Source of the DNA: Thermodesulfobacteriota bacterium
Lineage (GTDB): Bacteria > Desulfobacterota_D > UBA1144 > Nemesobacterales > UBA2774
DNA: 5,542 bases
Direction: 5' to 3'
Assembly: GCA_039028315.1 (NCBI GenBank)
Contig: JBCCIH010000164.1
Coordinates: 1-5,542 of the forward strand
The notes below the pieces were generated by a model, which was given only the letters and a program-made list of their open reading frames with translations, searched no databases and was not told where the DNA came from. Both the position numbers and the translations under genes were made by a program. Positions 1-4,748 of the stretch are shown one piece after another; within the stretch, counting starts at the first letter, position 1; each line of letters starts with the position of its first letter.

Positions 1-563
1 CTATCGTTGCCCCAAAAGATTTCACCTTCAATAGCAAAAGTAGGTGCGCCGAATATACCTTTGGACACTGCGAGCTCAGTGCGCTCTCTTAGTGCATCCT
101 TGTTTTCCTGTGACTTAGCTCTGGCAATGATTTGATCCGGCTCAAGCTCAAAAGAACTTAAAATAGGCTCTAAAACCCCTTGATCTGATATGTCTTTATC
201 TTCTGTAAAATTTGCGCTGAACACCCTTTTTGTAAATTCTGATACCCAACTCTCATTCTCATACGCAAGTGCTATGCGGGCTGCCAAAAGACCGTTTTGA
301 GGAAACACCGAGGGCTTAGTAAAAGCAATGTTGTACTTTTCGCATATACGCTCGATATCCTTCCACATATAATCGCCTTTGGCCTTGTAAATATTAAAAG
401 GCGAAGTGTCCCAACCCTGACTCTTAAAGATTGGACCCAACAAAAATGGCTTCCACTCTACACTAACTCCGTGTGTCTTGGAAATCTCATCTATCCTGCT
501 GACTGAGAGGTATGAATATGTGCTTGCGAATTCAAACCAGAACTCAAAATTTGGCTTTTCCAT
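1..563 (-). CDS. 2-hydroxychromene-2-carboxylate isomerase-like DsbA-family protein (C-terminus cut by window edge)
   Basis: Reading the minus strand from the ATG at 563-561 gives 187 codons that stay open to the left edge. The N-terminus FEFASTYSYLS (residues 10-20) matches the thioredoxin-fold entry of the kappa-GST/HCCA isomerase family, with Ser14 in the position of the glutathione-activating serine. There is no CXXC, so it is not a disulfide oxidoreductase. The C-terminal block GIFGAPTFAIEGEIFWGND (169-187) is the family signature and carries the cis-proline at P174; between them lies the helical insert. Family members are about 200 residues, so only some 10-20 are missing. Known relatives act in the cytoplasm in glutathione-dependent isomerisation during aromatic degradation, but many genomes carry homologues of unknown substrate, so the reaction here is inferred. 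A GGAG at 572-575 sits 8 bases before the ATG. It lies downstream of the ferritin gene on the same strand but behind a terminator. Confidence 0.87.
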   Translation of the reverse strand, partial: MEKPNFEFWFEFASTYSYLSVSRIDEISKTHGVSVEWKPFLLGPIFKSQGWDTSPFNIYKAKGDYMWKDIERICEKYNIAFTKPSVFPQNGLLAARIALAYENESWVSEFTKRVFSANFTEDKDISDQGVLEPILSSFELEPDQIIARAKSQENKDALRERTELAVSKGIFGAPTFAIEGEIFWGND

Positions 564-575
564 AAGGGCTGCTCC

Positions 576-615
576 AAAAAAAATCCCACTTGGTTTATAC
601 TCCAAATGGGATTTT
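576..615 (-). terminator. intrinsic terminator of the ferritin gene
   Basis: On the minus strand the arms at 615-602 and 593-580 form a 14-bp stem, including one G-U pair, around an 8-base loop (594-601). The T-run corresponding to plus-strand A576-A583 overlaps the stem base and extends four more U residues. It lies 32 bases after the ferritin stop codon and directly before the ribosome binding site of the next gene. The G-U pair exists only in minus-strand RNA; the plus strand would have an A-C mismatch, which supports the orientation. Confidence 0.88.
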
Positions 616-622
616 ATTGCAA
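594..622 (-). promoter_or_regulatory. candidate promoter for the isomerase gene, nested in the terminator
   Basis: The minus strand has a -35 TTGCAA (622-617, 4/6 to consensus), exactly 17 bases, then a -10 TATAAA (599-594, 5/6). The -10 occupies most of the terminator loop. Transcription would begin around 587, inside the 3' arm, so the new RNA would lack the 5' arm and could not form the hairpin, while leaving the GGAG site and ATG intact. This is read from sequence alone; the -35 is weak. Confidence 0.45.
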
Positions 623-647
623 TTCAAATATTGAACAATACCTTTGT

Positions 648-1145
648 CTACTTAGCCGCGCTCCTCTCTGATAGCTGAGTATCTAAGATAAAAAGAGCTG
701 AGGTGCTATTTCCAGCTAGCTTTAATTTATCTAAAATCTCGTGGGCGCTTTTCTCTTCTTCAACCTGCTCAGAGATAAACCACTGAAGCTCTACTGCTGT
801 AGCGTGATCATTTTCACTTATAGCCTGCTCATATAGATTATTAATCATGCCTGTTACTTCTCTTTCATGGTCAAGCACAATCTGAAACATTTCTTTTAAT
901 GATTTAAATTTTGTTTGTGGCTTGCCAATTGCCTGAAGCACAACATTGGCATCACGGTCAATCACATAGTCAAACAGTCTCATGGCATGAGTAAGCTCTT
1001 CTTCACTCTGAAGTCTCATCCATGTTGCAAAACCCTGCATGTTAATAGATTCACAGTAAGCAGCCATAGAGAGATAAGTGTACGAAGAAAAATATTCGTT
1101 TTTAATCTGGTCGTTTAAAGCGCTCTGTATTTCTTTACTAAGCAT
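648..1145 (-). CDS. ftnA: non-haem ferritin, FtnA-type iron-storage protein
   Basis: The gene encodes a 165-residue four-helix-bundle ferritin, the usual length for bacterial FtnA. Ferroxidase ligands fall at the same numbers as in E. coli FtnA: E17, E50, H53, E94, Q127 and E130. The nearby tyrosine Y24 and the third-iron-site acids E49, E126 and E129 are also present. The protein should assemble as a cytoplasmic 24-mer that oxidises Fe(II) and stores it as a ferric mineral. The spacing and the lack of a haem-ligating methionine context argue against bacterioferritin; a rubrerythrin or Dps is excluded by the motif order. A GGAGG at 1151-1155 lies 5 bases before the ATG. A consensus-like promoter with a Fur-like site lies upstream and a strong terminator follows, so it is probably a single-gene transcript. 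It diverges from the transporter gene at 1371. Confidence 0.96.
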   Translation of the reverse strand: MLSKEIQSALNDQIKNEYFSSYTYLSMAAYCESINMQGFATWMRLQSEEELTHAMRLFDYVIDRDANVVLQAIGKPQTKFKSLKEMFQIVLDHEREVTGMINNLYEQAISENDHATAVELQWFISEQVEEEKSAHEILDKLKLAGNSTSALFILDTQLSERSAAK

Positions 1146-1192
1146 AATAGCCTCCGTTCTAACTTTTTTCCTACCACCCTTAGCTGTAAATT

Positions 1193-1221
1193 ATTATAAC
1201 ATATGAAATTGCTAATTTCTA
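1193..1221 (-). promoter_or_regulatory. ferritin promoter
   Basis: The minus strand has a perfect -10 TATAAT (1198-1193), a 17-base spacer and a -35 TAGAAA (1221-1216, 4/6). The predicted transcript starts near 1186 and has a leader of about 40 bases that includes the GGAGG site. The -35 shares two bases with the Fur-like site described separately. Confidence 0.65.
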
Positions 1222-1236
1222 ATGATTATCAGGTGG
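1218..1236. promoter_or_regulatory. Fur-box-like sequence at the ferritin -35
   Basis: The 12-base core TAATGATTATCA (1220-1231) matches the central part of the classical 19-bp Fur box without a break, while the outer bases do not, giving 12/19 overall. It overlaps the ferritin -35 by two bases, a place where a bound regulator would compete with RNA polymerase. Iron regulation of ferritin by Fur is known in several bacteria; its use here is inferred. Confidence 0.4.
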
Positions 1237-1248
1237 TAATATTTACCA
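1234..1248. repeat. perfect dyad TGGTAA-TAT-TTACCA, possible operator
   Basis: Six-base arms (1234-1239 and 1243-1248) are separated by three bases. The dyad sits just upstream of the ferritin -35, next to the Fur-like core, and far from the transporter promoter, so if it is an operator it most likely acts on ferritin. No regulator is recognised from the sequence. Confidence 0.35.
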
Positions 1249-1304
1249 TTTAGGATATGCATCAACAATCACATGTCAATATCTAATTTGAACTGGCCAT
1301 ATAA

Positions 1305-1333
1305 TTGGCATTTAGTTGATTTATCATAATAAT
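1305..1333 (+). promoter_or_regulatory. promoter of the UMF1 transporter gene
   Basis: A -35 TTGGCA (1305-1310, 5/6) is followed by a 17-base spacer and a -10 AATAAT (1328-1333, 5/6). Transcription would start near 1340, giving a leader of roughly 30 A/T-rich bases. A perfect TATAAT at 1300-1305 lacks a good -35 partner and is the weaker alternative. Confidence 0.5.
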
Positions 1334-1370
1334 ACTAATATCAATATTTTCAGTCTCTTTATAAAATACA

Positions 1371-2651
1371 ATGTCTACTTCATATTCAATTAAAACTAAA
1401 CGCGGCCAGGTGCTTAGCTGGTGTATGTACGACTGGGCAAACTCAGCTTTCGCAACAACTGTAATGGCAGCTGTGCTGCCGGTTTACTACAGTCAGGTGG
1501 CGGGAGCAGATCTTGCTGCAAACACAGCAACAGTATACTGGGGGTACACCACCGCAGGAGCACTACTTATAACTGCCCTTCTTGCACCCATCATGGGTGC
1601 TATTGCAGACTATTCAGGAGTTAAGAAAAAGCTTCTTATGAGCTTTGCCGCTGTTGGTATATTCGCGACCGCACTTCTTTACTTCGTAACCACAGGGGAT
1701 TGGCTACTAGCCTCTGTGCTATTTATCATCGGCAACATTGGGTTTGCAATATCTGAAGTATTCTATAACTCCCTTTTACCTCATGTGGCTGAGCCCGAGA
1801 ACATAGACCAGGTATCCACCAAAGGCTATGCGCTTGGATATCTTGGAGGAGGTTTACTTCTTGGCATAAACGTACTTATGATCGAGTTTATGTCAGACAA
1901 GCTCCTTGCCACACGTCTTAGTTTTGTCAGTGTGGCTATATGGTGGGCTGTCTTTACGATCCCAATTATTAAAAATGTAAAAGAACCAAAAGCCACTAAG
2001 AGTAATGGCTCACATGCTAACCCGATAACTGGCGGTTTTAAAAGGCTTAGCAAGACTTTTCATGAGTTAAGAAAATATAGAGACCTATCTGTATTCTTAC
2101 TGGCGTTTTGGATTTATAACGATGGCATAGGAACAATAATCAAAATGGCTACAATTTACGGAGCTGAGATAGGAATTGATCAAACCTCACTGATTGGAGC
2201 TTTATTGATGACTCAGTTTGTCGGCATACCATTTGCTTTTTTATTCGGAAGACTGGCGAAAACTTTGGGTACAAAAAACTCAATCCTCCTAGGACTGGCC
2301 GTTTATACACTGATTTCCATCAGCGGTTATTTCATGGAGACGGCGCTTCATTTTTGGATCCTAGCCTTTATGGTCGGCACAGTTCAGGGCGGGACCCAGG
2401 CACTAAGCCGCTCATTTTTCGGCTCAATGCTGCCAAAATCCAAAACTGCAGAATTCTATGGTTTCTATGGGATGAGCTCTAAATTTGCTGGCATAGTAGG
2501 ACCTCTTGTTTTCGCTATAGTATCACAGGTTGCCGGCTCAAGTAGACTAAGTATTATCTCTCTAATAGTGTTCTTCATAGTAGGGGGATTTGTACTTTTT
2601 AAAGTGGATGAAAACAGGGGATTGGAACTGGCCGAAAAAGAGAATTTATAA
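1371..2651 (+). CDS. UMF1/Atg22-like MFS transporter
   Basis: This is a 426-residue integral membrane protein with about 12 predicted membrane segments, the normal size for the family. Family-typical blocks are visible in order: YDWANSAFATT (20-30) before the first helix; GAIADYSGVKKK (76-87), the MFS loop-2/3 motif; EVFYNSLLPHVAEP (129-142) and TKGYALGYLGGG (150-161); a polar central loop at about 202-235; FWIYNDGIGTIIKMA (246-260); and GGTQALSRSFFGSMLP with EFYGFYGM (340-368). These mark the group related to yeast vacuolar effluxer Atg22. Substrates of bacterial members are mostly unknown, though export of amino acids or other small solutes is often proposed. The start is fixed by a stop codon at 1362-1364 and by the usual short tail before DWANS. 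No Shine-Dalgarno sequence precedes the ATG, unlike the other four genes here. It stands alone, divergent from ferritin and 355 bp before the preferred dnaA start. Confidence 0.93.
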   Translation: MSTSYSIKTKRGQVLSWCMYDWANSAFATTVMAAVLPVYYSQVAGADLAANTATVYWGYTTAGALLITALLAPIMGAIADYSGVKKKLLMSFAAVGIFATALLYFVTTGDWLLASVLFIIGNIGFAISEVFYNSLLPHVAEPENIDQVSTKGYALGYLGGGLLLGINVLMIEFMSDKLLATRLSFVSVAIWWAVFTIPIIKNVKEPKATKSNGSHANPITGGFKRLSKTFHELRKYRDLSVFLLAFWIYNDGIGTIIKMATIYGAEIGIDQTSLIGALLMTQFVGIPFAFLFGRLAKTLGTKNSILLGLAVYTLISISGYFMETALHFWILAFMVGTVQGGTQALSRSFFGSMLPKSKTAEFYGFYGMSSKFAGIVGPLVFAIVSQVAGSSRLSIISLIVFFIVGGFVLFKVDENRGLELAEKENL

Positions 2652-2717
2652 ACGTTAAAAATAGCCCGAAAAAGACTAATTCTTAGCACACAAATTTTGC
2701 TAAAAAAATCTATGTTT

Positions 2718-2745
2718 TCGGTAATTTGCATAAAATTTTTACCGA
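2718..2745 (+). repeat. inverted repeat after the transporter gene, weak terminator candidate
   Basis: TCGGTAA (2718-2724) pairs with TTACCGA (2739-2745) around a 14-base loop. Only three T residues follow, so termination would be inefficient. It lies 67 bases past the transporter stop and ends 6 bases before the first DnaA box. Confidence 0.3.
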
Positions 2746-2751
2746 TTTACC

Positions 2752-2760
2752 TGTGGATAA
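2752..2760 (-). promoter_or_regulatory. DnaA box (perfect)
   Basis: TGTGGATAA, the exact complement of the consensus TTATCCACA, about 100 bp upstream of the dnaA promoter -35. It stands alone, well apart from the leader cluster. Confidence 0.85.
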
Positions 2761-2859
2761 CTTCAAGAAATTGAGTAAATTTCATGAAAAAAAGCGGTCA
2801 AATTTTTGACTACAAAAACCATTGTAACATACTGTAATTACGTAATAATAAAAAAAAAC

Positions 2860-2889
2860 TTGACAAGGTATTTTGCGATCTGTTAGGAT
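2860..2889 (+). promoter_or_regulatory. dnaA promoter
   Basis: A perfect -35 TTGACA (2860-2865) is followed by an 18-base spacer and a -10 TAGGAT (2884-2889, 4/6). A run of nine A residues (2850-2858) just upstream resembles an UP element. The predicted start is near 2896, giving a leader of about 110 bases that contains the DnaA boxes at 2943-2974, so bound DnaA could repress its own transcription. The 10-bp palindrome at 2837-2846 lies close to the -35. Confidence 0.65.
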
Positions 2890-2942
2890 GTTCTTTACTG
2901 GATCGGATGGGGCACTTCAGAAACTAAATCTCTACACAAAAG

Positions 2943-2951
2943 TTATCCACA
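2943..2951 (+). promoter_or_regulatory. DnaA box (perfect), dnaA leader
   Basis: TTATCCACA, forming a convergent inverted pair with the box at 2966-2974. Both are in the transcribed leader, a common arrangement for DnaA autoregulation. Confidence 0.88.
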
Positions 2952-2954
2952 TGC

Positions 2955-2963
2955 TGTTGATAA
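2955..2963 (-). promoter_or_regulatory. near-match DnaA box between the two perfect boxes
   Basis: TGTTGATAA has one mismatch to TGTGGATAA. Its complement contains ATCAACA, the same variant that occurs twice in the dnaA-dnaN gap, which is why it is listed. Confidence 0.5.
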
Positions 2964-2965
2964 TT

Positions 2966-2974
2966 TGTGGATAA
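2966..2974 (-). promoter_or_regulatory. DnaA box (perfect), dnaA leader
   Basis: TGTGGATAA, 14 bases after the forward box at 2943-2951 and in the opposite orientation. It ends 32 bases before the preferred dnaA start. Confidence 0.88.
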
Positions 2975-2997
2975 ACTGTCTTTTGTGAATGGGTATC

Positions 2998-3009
2998 GGA
3001 GGAGAATTG
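2998..3009 (+). promoter_or_regulatory. dnaA ribosome binding site deciding a TTG start
   Basis: GGAGGAG (2998-3004) precedes TTG (3007-3009), with 4 bases between GGAGG and the start codon. This is slightly tight but workable. The ATG at 2989 is preceded by ACTGTCTTTTGTGA, with no purine-rich site. A rare start codon would lower DnaA output. Confidence 0.65.
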
Positions 3010-4506
3010 ACTACTAAAAGAACGCCCCTAAAAAACGACCTAAGAACGCTCTTTTCGGAAACCGCCAATGATGATAGGGGATTAGAGTTTTTCATAAGTG
3101 ATCCTGAGCTTACTGTATCAATGCCTGCTAGTGAAATTGATACCGAGAATTCATCTAAAAAAGTGGTGTGGCAAGAGGTCCTGAATAGGATAGAAAAGAA
3201 ATCTAATCCACAGGTATTTTATTGGTTTTCACCACTTGAGGCAGTTACTGAAAATGAAAAATCTTTGGTCCTTAGGGCAAATAGCGATTTTGACAGAGAT
3301 TGGATAGAAAATCATTATCTGGAATTTATTGCAGATACTGTAAAAGAATTATATGGTCTCGAAGTAGAAGTAAAAATAGTTGCCGATGAACAGGGAGCCG
3401 CTCAGGAAAGCTCCAGAAAACCCAGCAAATCTCAAAACAAAAAAGAGAGAAAATCTGATTTGTTTACCGGTTTTATAAGCCCTAATTATAGTTTTGACCG
3501 CTTTATAGTTGGGCCGAGCAATCAGTTTGCTCACGCAGCTTCAACTGCGGTAGCCAGAAAACCTGGAGAGGCCTATAACCCTCTATTTATCTATGGCGGA
3601 GTTGGACTTGGAAAAACTCATCTTATCAACGCTATAGGAAACGAAGTTCTAAGATCAACATCTAATATGGCAAGGGTATGCTGCATCTCGGCTGAGCACT
3701 TTACAAATCAGGTTATTAACAGCATTAAGTCAAACAAGATGGAGGAGTTTAGAAACCGCTACCGTTTTGGCTGTGATGTGCTGCTTATTGATGACATACA
3801 ATTTATAGCAGGAAAAGAAAGTACCCAAGAAGAGTTCTTCCATACTTTCAACACGCTCTATGAATCTAAAAAACAGATCGTACTGACAAGTGATAAATCA
3901 CCAAAGGACATGTCCTATCTGGAGGAGAGACTCAGATCAAGATTTGAGTGGGGCCTAATTACAGACATTCAGCCCCCTGAGACTGAAACCAGGATTGCAA
4001 TTATCAAAAATAAAGCTGAAAGCGAAGGAGTTGTGCTTCCAAACGAAGTGGGCCTATATATTGCTAAAAATACAACCTCTAATATTAGAGAGCTCGAGGG
4101 TACGCTGACAAATATTATTGCTCATGCAAAACTCTTAAACGCAGAGATATCCCTTGATCTAGCAAAAGAAGTTCTAAAGAACATAGTAAAGAACCAGGAC
4201 AACAGATTCGTAACCATTGAGAGTATACAAAAAGAGGTTGCTAGCTTCTACGGAATGAGGGTGCAGGATCTAAAATCAGACAGGAAGCAAAAAAATATTG
4301 CAGTACCGCGCCAGGTATGTATGTATCTAGCAAGAAGATATACAGGCGCATCATATCCTGAGATAGGGGAGAAATTTGGCGGCAAAGACCACTCAACCGT
4401 TATACATGCCGTTAAGAAAATTGAAAAGCTTTTGGGCAATGATCCATCACTTACAAAAACAGTGGACTCGCTATCAAGAAAAATAGAAACTTTAATGAGT
4501 GGATAA
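3007..4506 (+). CDS. dnaA: chromosomal replication initiator DnaA (TTG start preferred; ATG at 2989 possible)
   Basis: DnaA binds DnaA boxes, melts oriC as an ATP-bound filament and loads the replicative helicase. Numbered from the upstream ATG at 2989, domain I lies at about 59-123 (WQEVLNRIEK, then FYWFSPLEAV), a short linker follows at about 131-158, and the AAA+ domain carries Walker A GGVGLGKT (203-210), Walker B LLIDDI (265-270), sensor 1 VLTSD (298-302), the arginine-finger region ERLRSRFEWGL (313-323) and sensor 2 NIRELEGTL (365-373). Domain IV ends with the DNA-binding signature FGGKDHSTVIHA (463-474), with K where many homologues have R. The strong GGAGGAG (2998-3004) lies inside the ATG-initiated reading, so it can only serve the TTG at 3007, giving 499 residues; the ATG itself has no ribosome binding site. 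Either start leaves about 50 residues before domain I, more than in typical DnaA. Confidence 0.97.
   Translation: MTTKRTPLKNDLRTLFSETANDDRGLEFFISDPELTVSMPASEIDTENSSKKVVWQEVLNRIEKKSNPQVFYWFSPLEAVTENEKSLVLRANSDFDRDWIENHYLEFIADTVKELYGLEVEVKIVADEQGAAQESSRKPSKSQNKKERKSDLFTGFISPNYSFDRFIVGPSNQFAHAASTAVARKPGEAYNPLFIYGGVGLGKTHLINAIGNEVLRSTSNMARVCCISAEHFTNQVINSIKSNKMEEFRNRYRFGCDVLLIDDIQFIAGKESTQEEFFHTFNTLYESKKQIVLTSDKSPKDMSYLEERLRSRFEWGLITDIQPPETETRIAIIKNKAESEGVVLPNEVGLYIAKNTTSNIRELEGTLTNIIAHAKLLNAEISLDLAKEVLKNIVKNQDNRFVTIESIQKEVASFYGMRVQDLKSDRKQKNIAVPRQVCMYLARRYTGASYPEIGEKFGGKDHSTVIHAVKKIEKLLGNDPSLTKTVDSLSRKIETLMSG
4498..4506 (-). promoter_or_regulatory. near-match DnaA box on the dnaA stop codon
   Basis: AGTGGATAA differs from TGTGGATAA only at the first base. 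It covers the last codons and the TAA stop of dnaA, and is the first of a series of same-orientation boxes continuing at 4533. Confidence 0.5.
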
Positions 4507-4532
4507 GCAGTGCAAAACCCTGTTGGACGAAC

Positions 4533-4541
4533 TGTGGATAA
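4533..4541 (-). promoter_or_regulatory. DnaA box (perfect), oriC
   Basis: TGTGGATAA, the only exact-consensus box in the dnaA-dnaN gap and therefore the probable high-affinity anchor. A degenerate copy, TGTGGAAAG (4572-4580, two mismatches), follows in the same orientation. Confidence 0.87.
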
Positions 4542-4601
4542 AAAGTTAAAAACTGTATATCTTTAATTTTCTGTGGAAAGCTGTTAATAGATTTAGAAAA
4601 A

Positions 4602-4621
4602 ATCAACATGTCTATCAACAT
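4602..4621 (+). repeat. two ATCAACAT direct repeats, 12-bp period
   Basis: ATCAACAT occurs at 4602-4609 and 4614-4621. It differs by one base from the DnaA-box core ATCCACA, so these may be weak, cooperative DnaA sites. The second copy is also part of a ten-base inverted repeat with TGTTAATAGA (4582-4591; one mismatch). Confidence 0.5.
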
Positions 4622-4657
4622 AAAAAATATGCTTTATCTCTTTAAAAATAGGGTATT

Positions 4658-4689
4658 TAGGGCAAGCATCCACAAATCCACAAGCCCTA
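4658..4689. repeat. inverted repeat TAGGGC/GCCCTA flanking the DnaA doublet
   Basis: The six-base arms 4658-4663 and 4684-4689 are perfect complements and enclose 20 bases holding both ATCCACAA copies. The right arm includes the GC-rich step and the first trio. It could be an incidental dyad, or it could shape the DNA at the melting site. Confidence 0.45.
4668..4683 (+). repeat. tandem ATCCACAA doublet, two DnaA boxes next to the trio element
   Basis: Two perfect, abutting copies, 4668-4675 and 4676-4683. As nine-base boxes they read GCATCCACA and AAATCCACA, each keeping the ATCCACA core and differing at the first two positions. Their position and orientation relative to the triplets match the doublet that loads DnaA at the B. 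subtilis unwinding region. Confidence 0.7.
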
Positions 4690-4704
4690 CTATTATTACT
4701 ACTA
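4687..4704 (-). other. DnaA-trio element, probable DNA unwinding start
   Basis: The plus strand reads CTA CTA TTA TTA CTA CTA, so the complementary strand reads 3'-GAT GAT AAT AAT GAT GAT-5', six triplets fitting the DnaA-trio pattern 3'-(G/A)AT-5'. It begins four bases after the DnaA doublet, with GCCC at the junction, and is followed by TATATATT and further AT-rich DNA. In the known mechanism a DnaA filament extends from the boxes onto this strand. Assignment rests on pattern and placement only. Confidence 0.72.
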
Positions 4705-4748
4705 TATATTAGAGTAATTATTAATAAGATAGAGATAGGAGTAGAGAT

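Larger units (their letters stand above)
2652..3006. other. dnaA upstream control region and possible left half of a bipartite origin
   Basis: This 355-bp stretch, counted to the preferred TTG start, holds no convincing gene. It contains, in order, an inverted repeat (2718-2745), a perfect DnaA box (2752-2760), a GTCAAA/TTTGAC dyad (2797-2810), overlapping palindromes (2834-2846), an A-run, the dnaA promoter, and a DnaA-box cluster in the leader (2943-2974). No good intrinsic terminator for the upstream transporter was found, so some transcription may enter dnaA from upstream. Confidence 0.6.
4507..4748. other. oriC: putative chromosomal origin oriC (dnaA-dnaN gap)
   Basis: This 242-bp gap has the parts expected of a DnaA-dependent origin: a perfect DnaA box (4533-4541) following a near-perfect one on the dnaA stop, weaker box-like repeats (4572-4621), a tandem ATCCACAA doublet (4668-4683), a short GC-rich step (4684-4687), six DnaA-trio triplets (4687-4704) and very AT-rich DNA to about 4730. 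The dnaA-dnaN gap is a common oriC site in bacteria. No GATC occurs in it, so Dam/SeqA-type control is not indicated. No convincing dnaN promoter could be chosen; TATATT at 4705-4710 lacks a -35, so dnaN may be read from the dnaA promoter or from one inside dnaA. Confidence 0.8.

Noticed and set aside
297..678. Plus-strand reading frames of 69 and 66 codons opposite the isomerase gene and ferritin end
   Set aside because: They are antisense to recognised genes, have no family resemblance or ribosome binding site, and one crosses the minus-strand terminator.
2683..2703. TTAGCA/TGCTAA hairpin beside an A-run after the transporter gene
   Set aside because: On the plus strand it is followed by A residues, not T; on the minus strand the T-run comes before the stem. 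Neither orientation makes an intrinsic terminator.
2465..2731. Minus-strand 88-codon frame overlapping the transporter end
   Set aside because: It is an antisense shadow of the transporter gene, with low-complexity composition and no recognisable domain.
2877..2904. Two GATC sites near the dnaA -10
   Set aside because: Two sites are too few for a Dam/SeqA-type region, and the dnaA-dnaN gap has none.
3121..3123. ATG giving a 461-residue DnaA of more typical length
   Set aside because: No usable ribosome binding site precedes it, while the upstream frame is open, looks coding and has GGAGGAG before the TTG at 3007.
3204..3212. TAATCCACA, a one-mismatch DnaA box inside dnaA
   Set aside because: It is isolated, away from other boxes, and simply encodes part of domain I (S-N-P-Q), so chance is sufficient.
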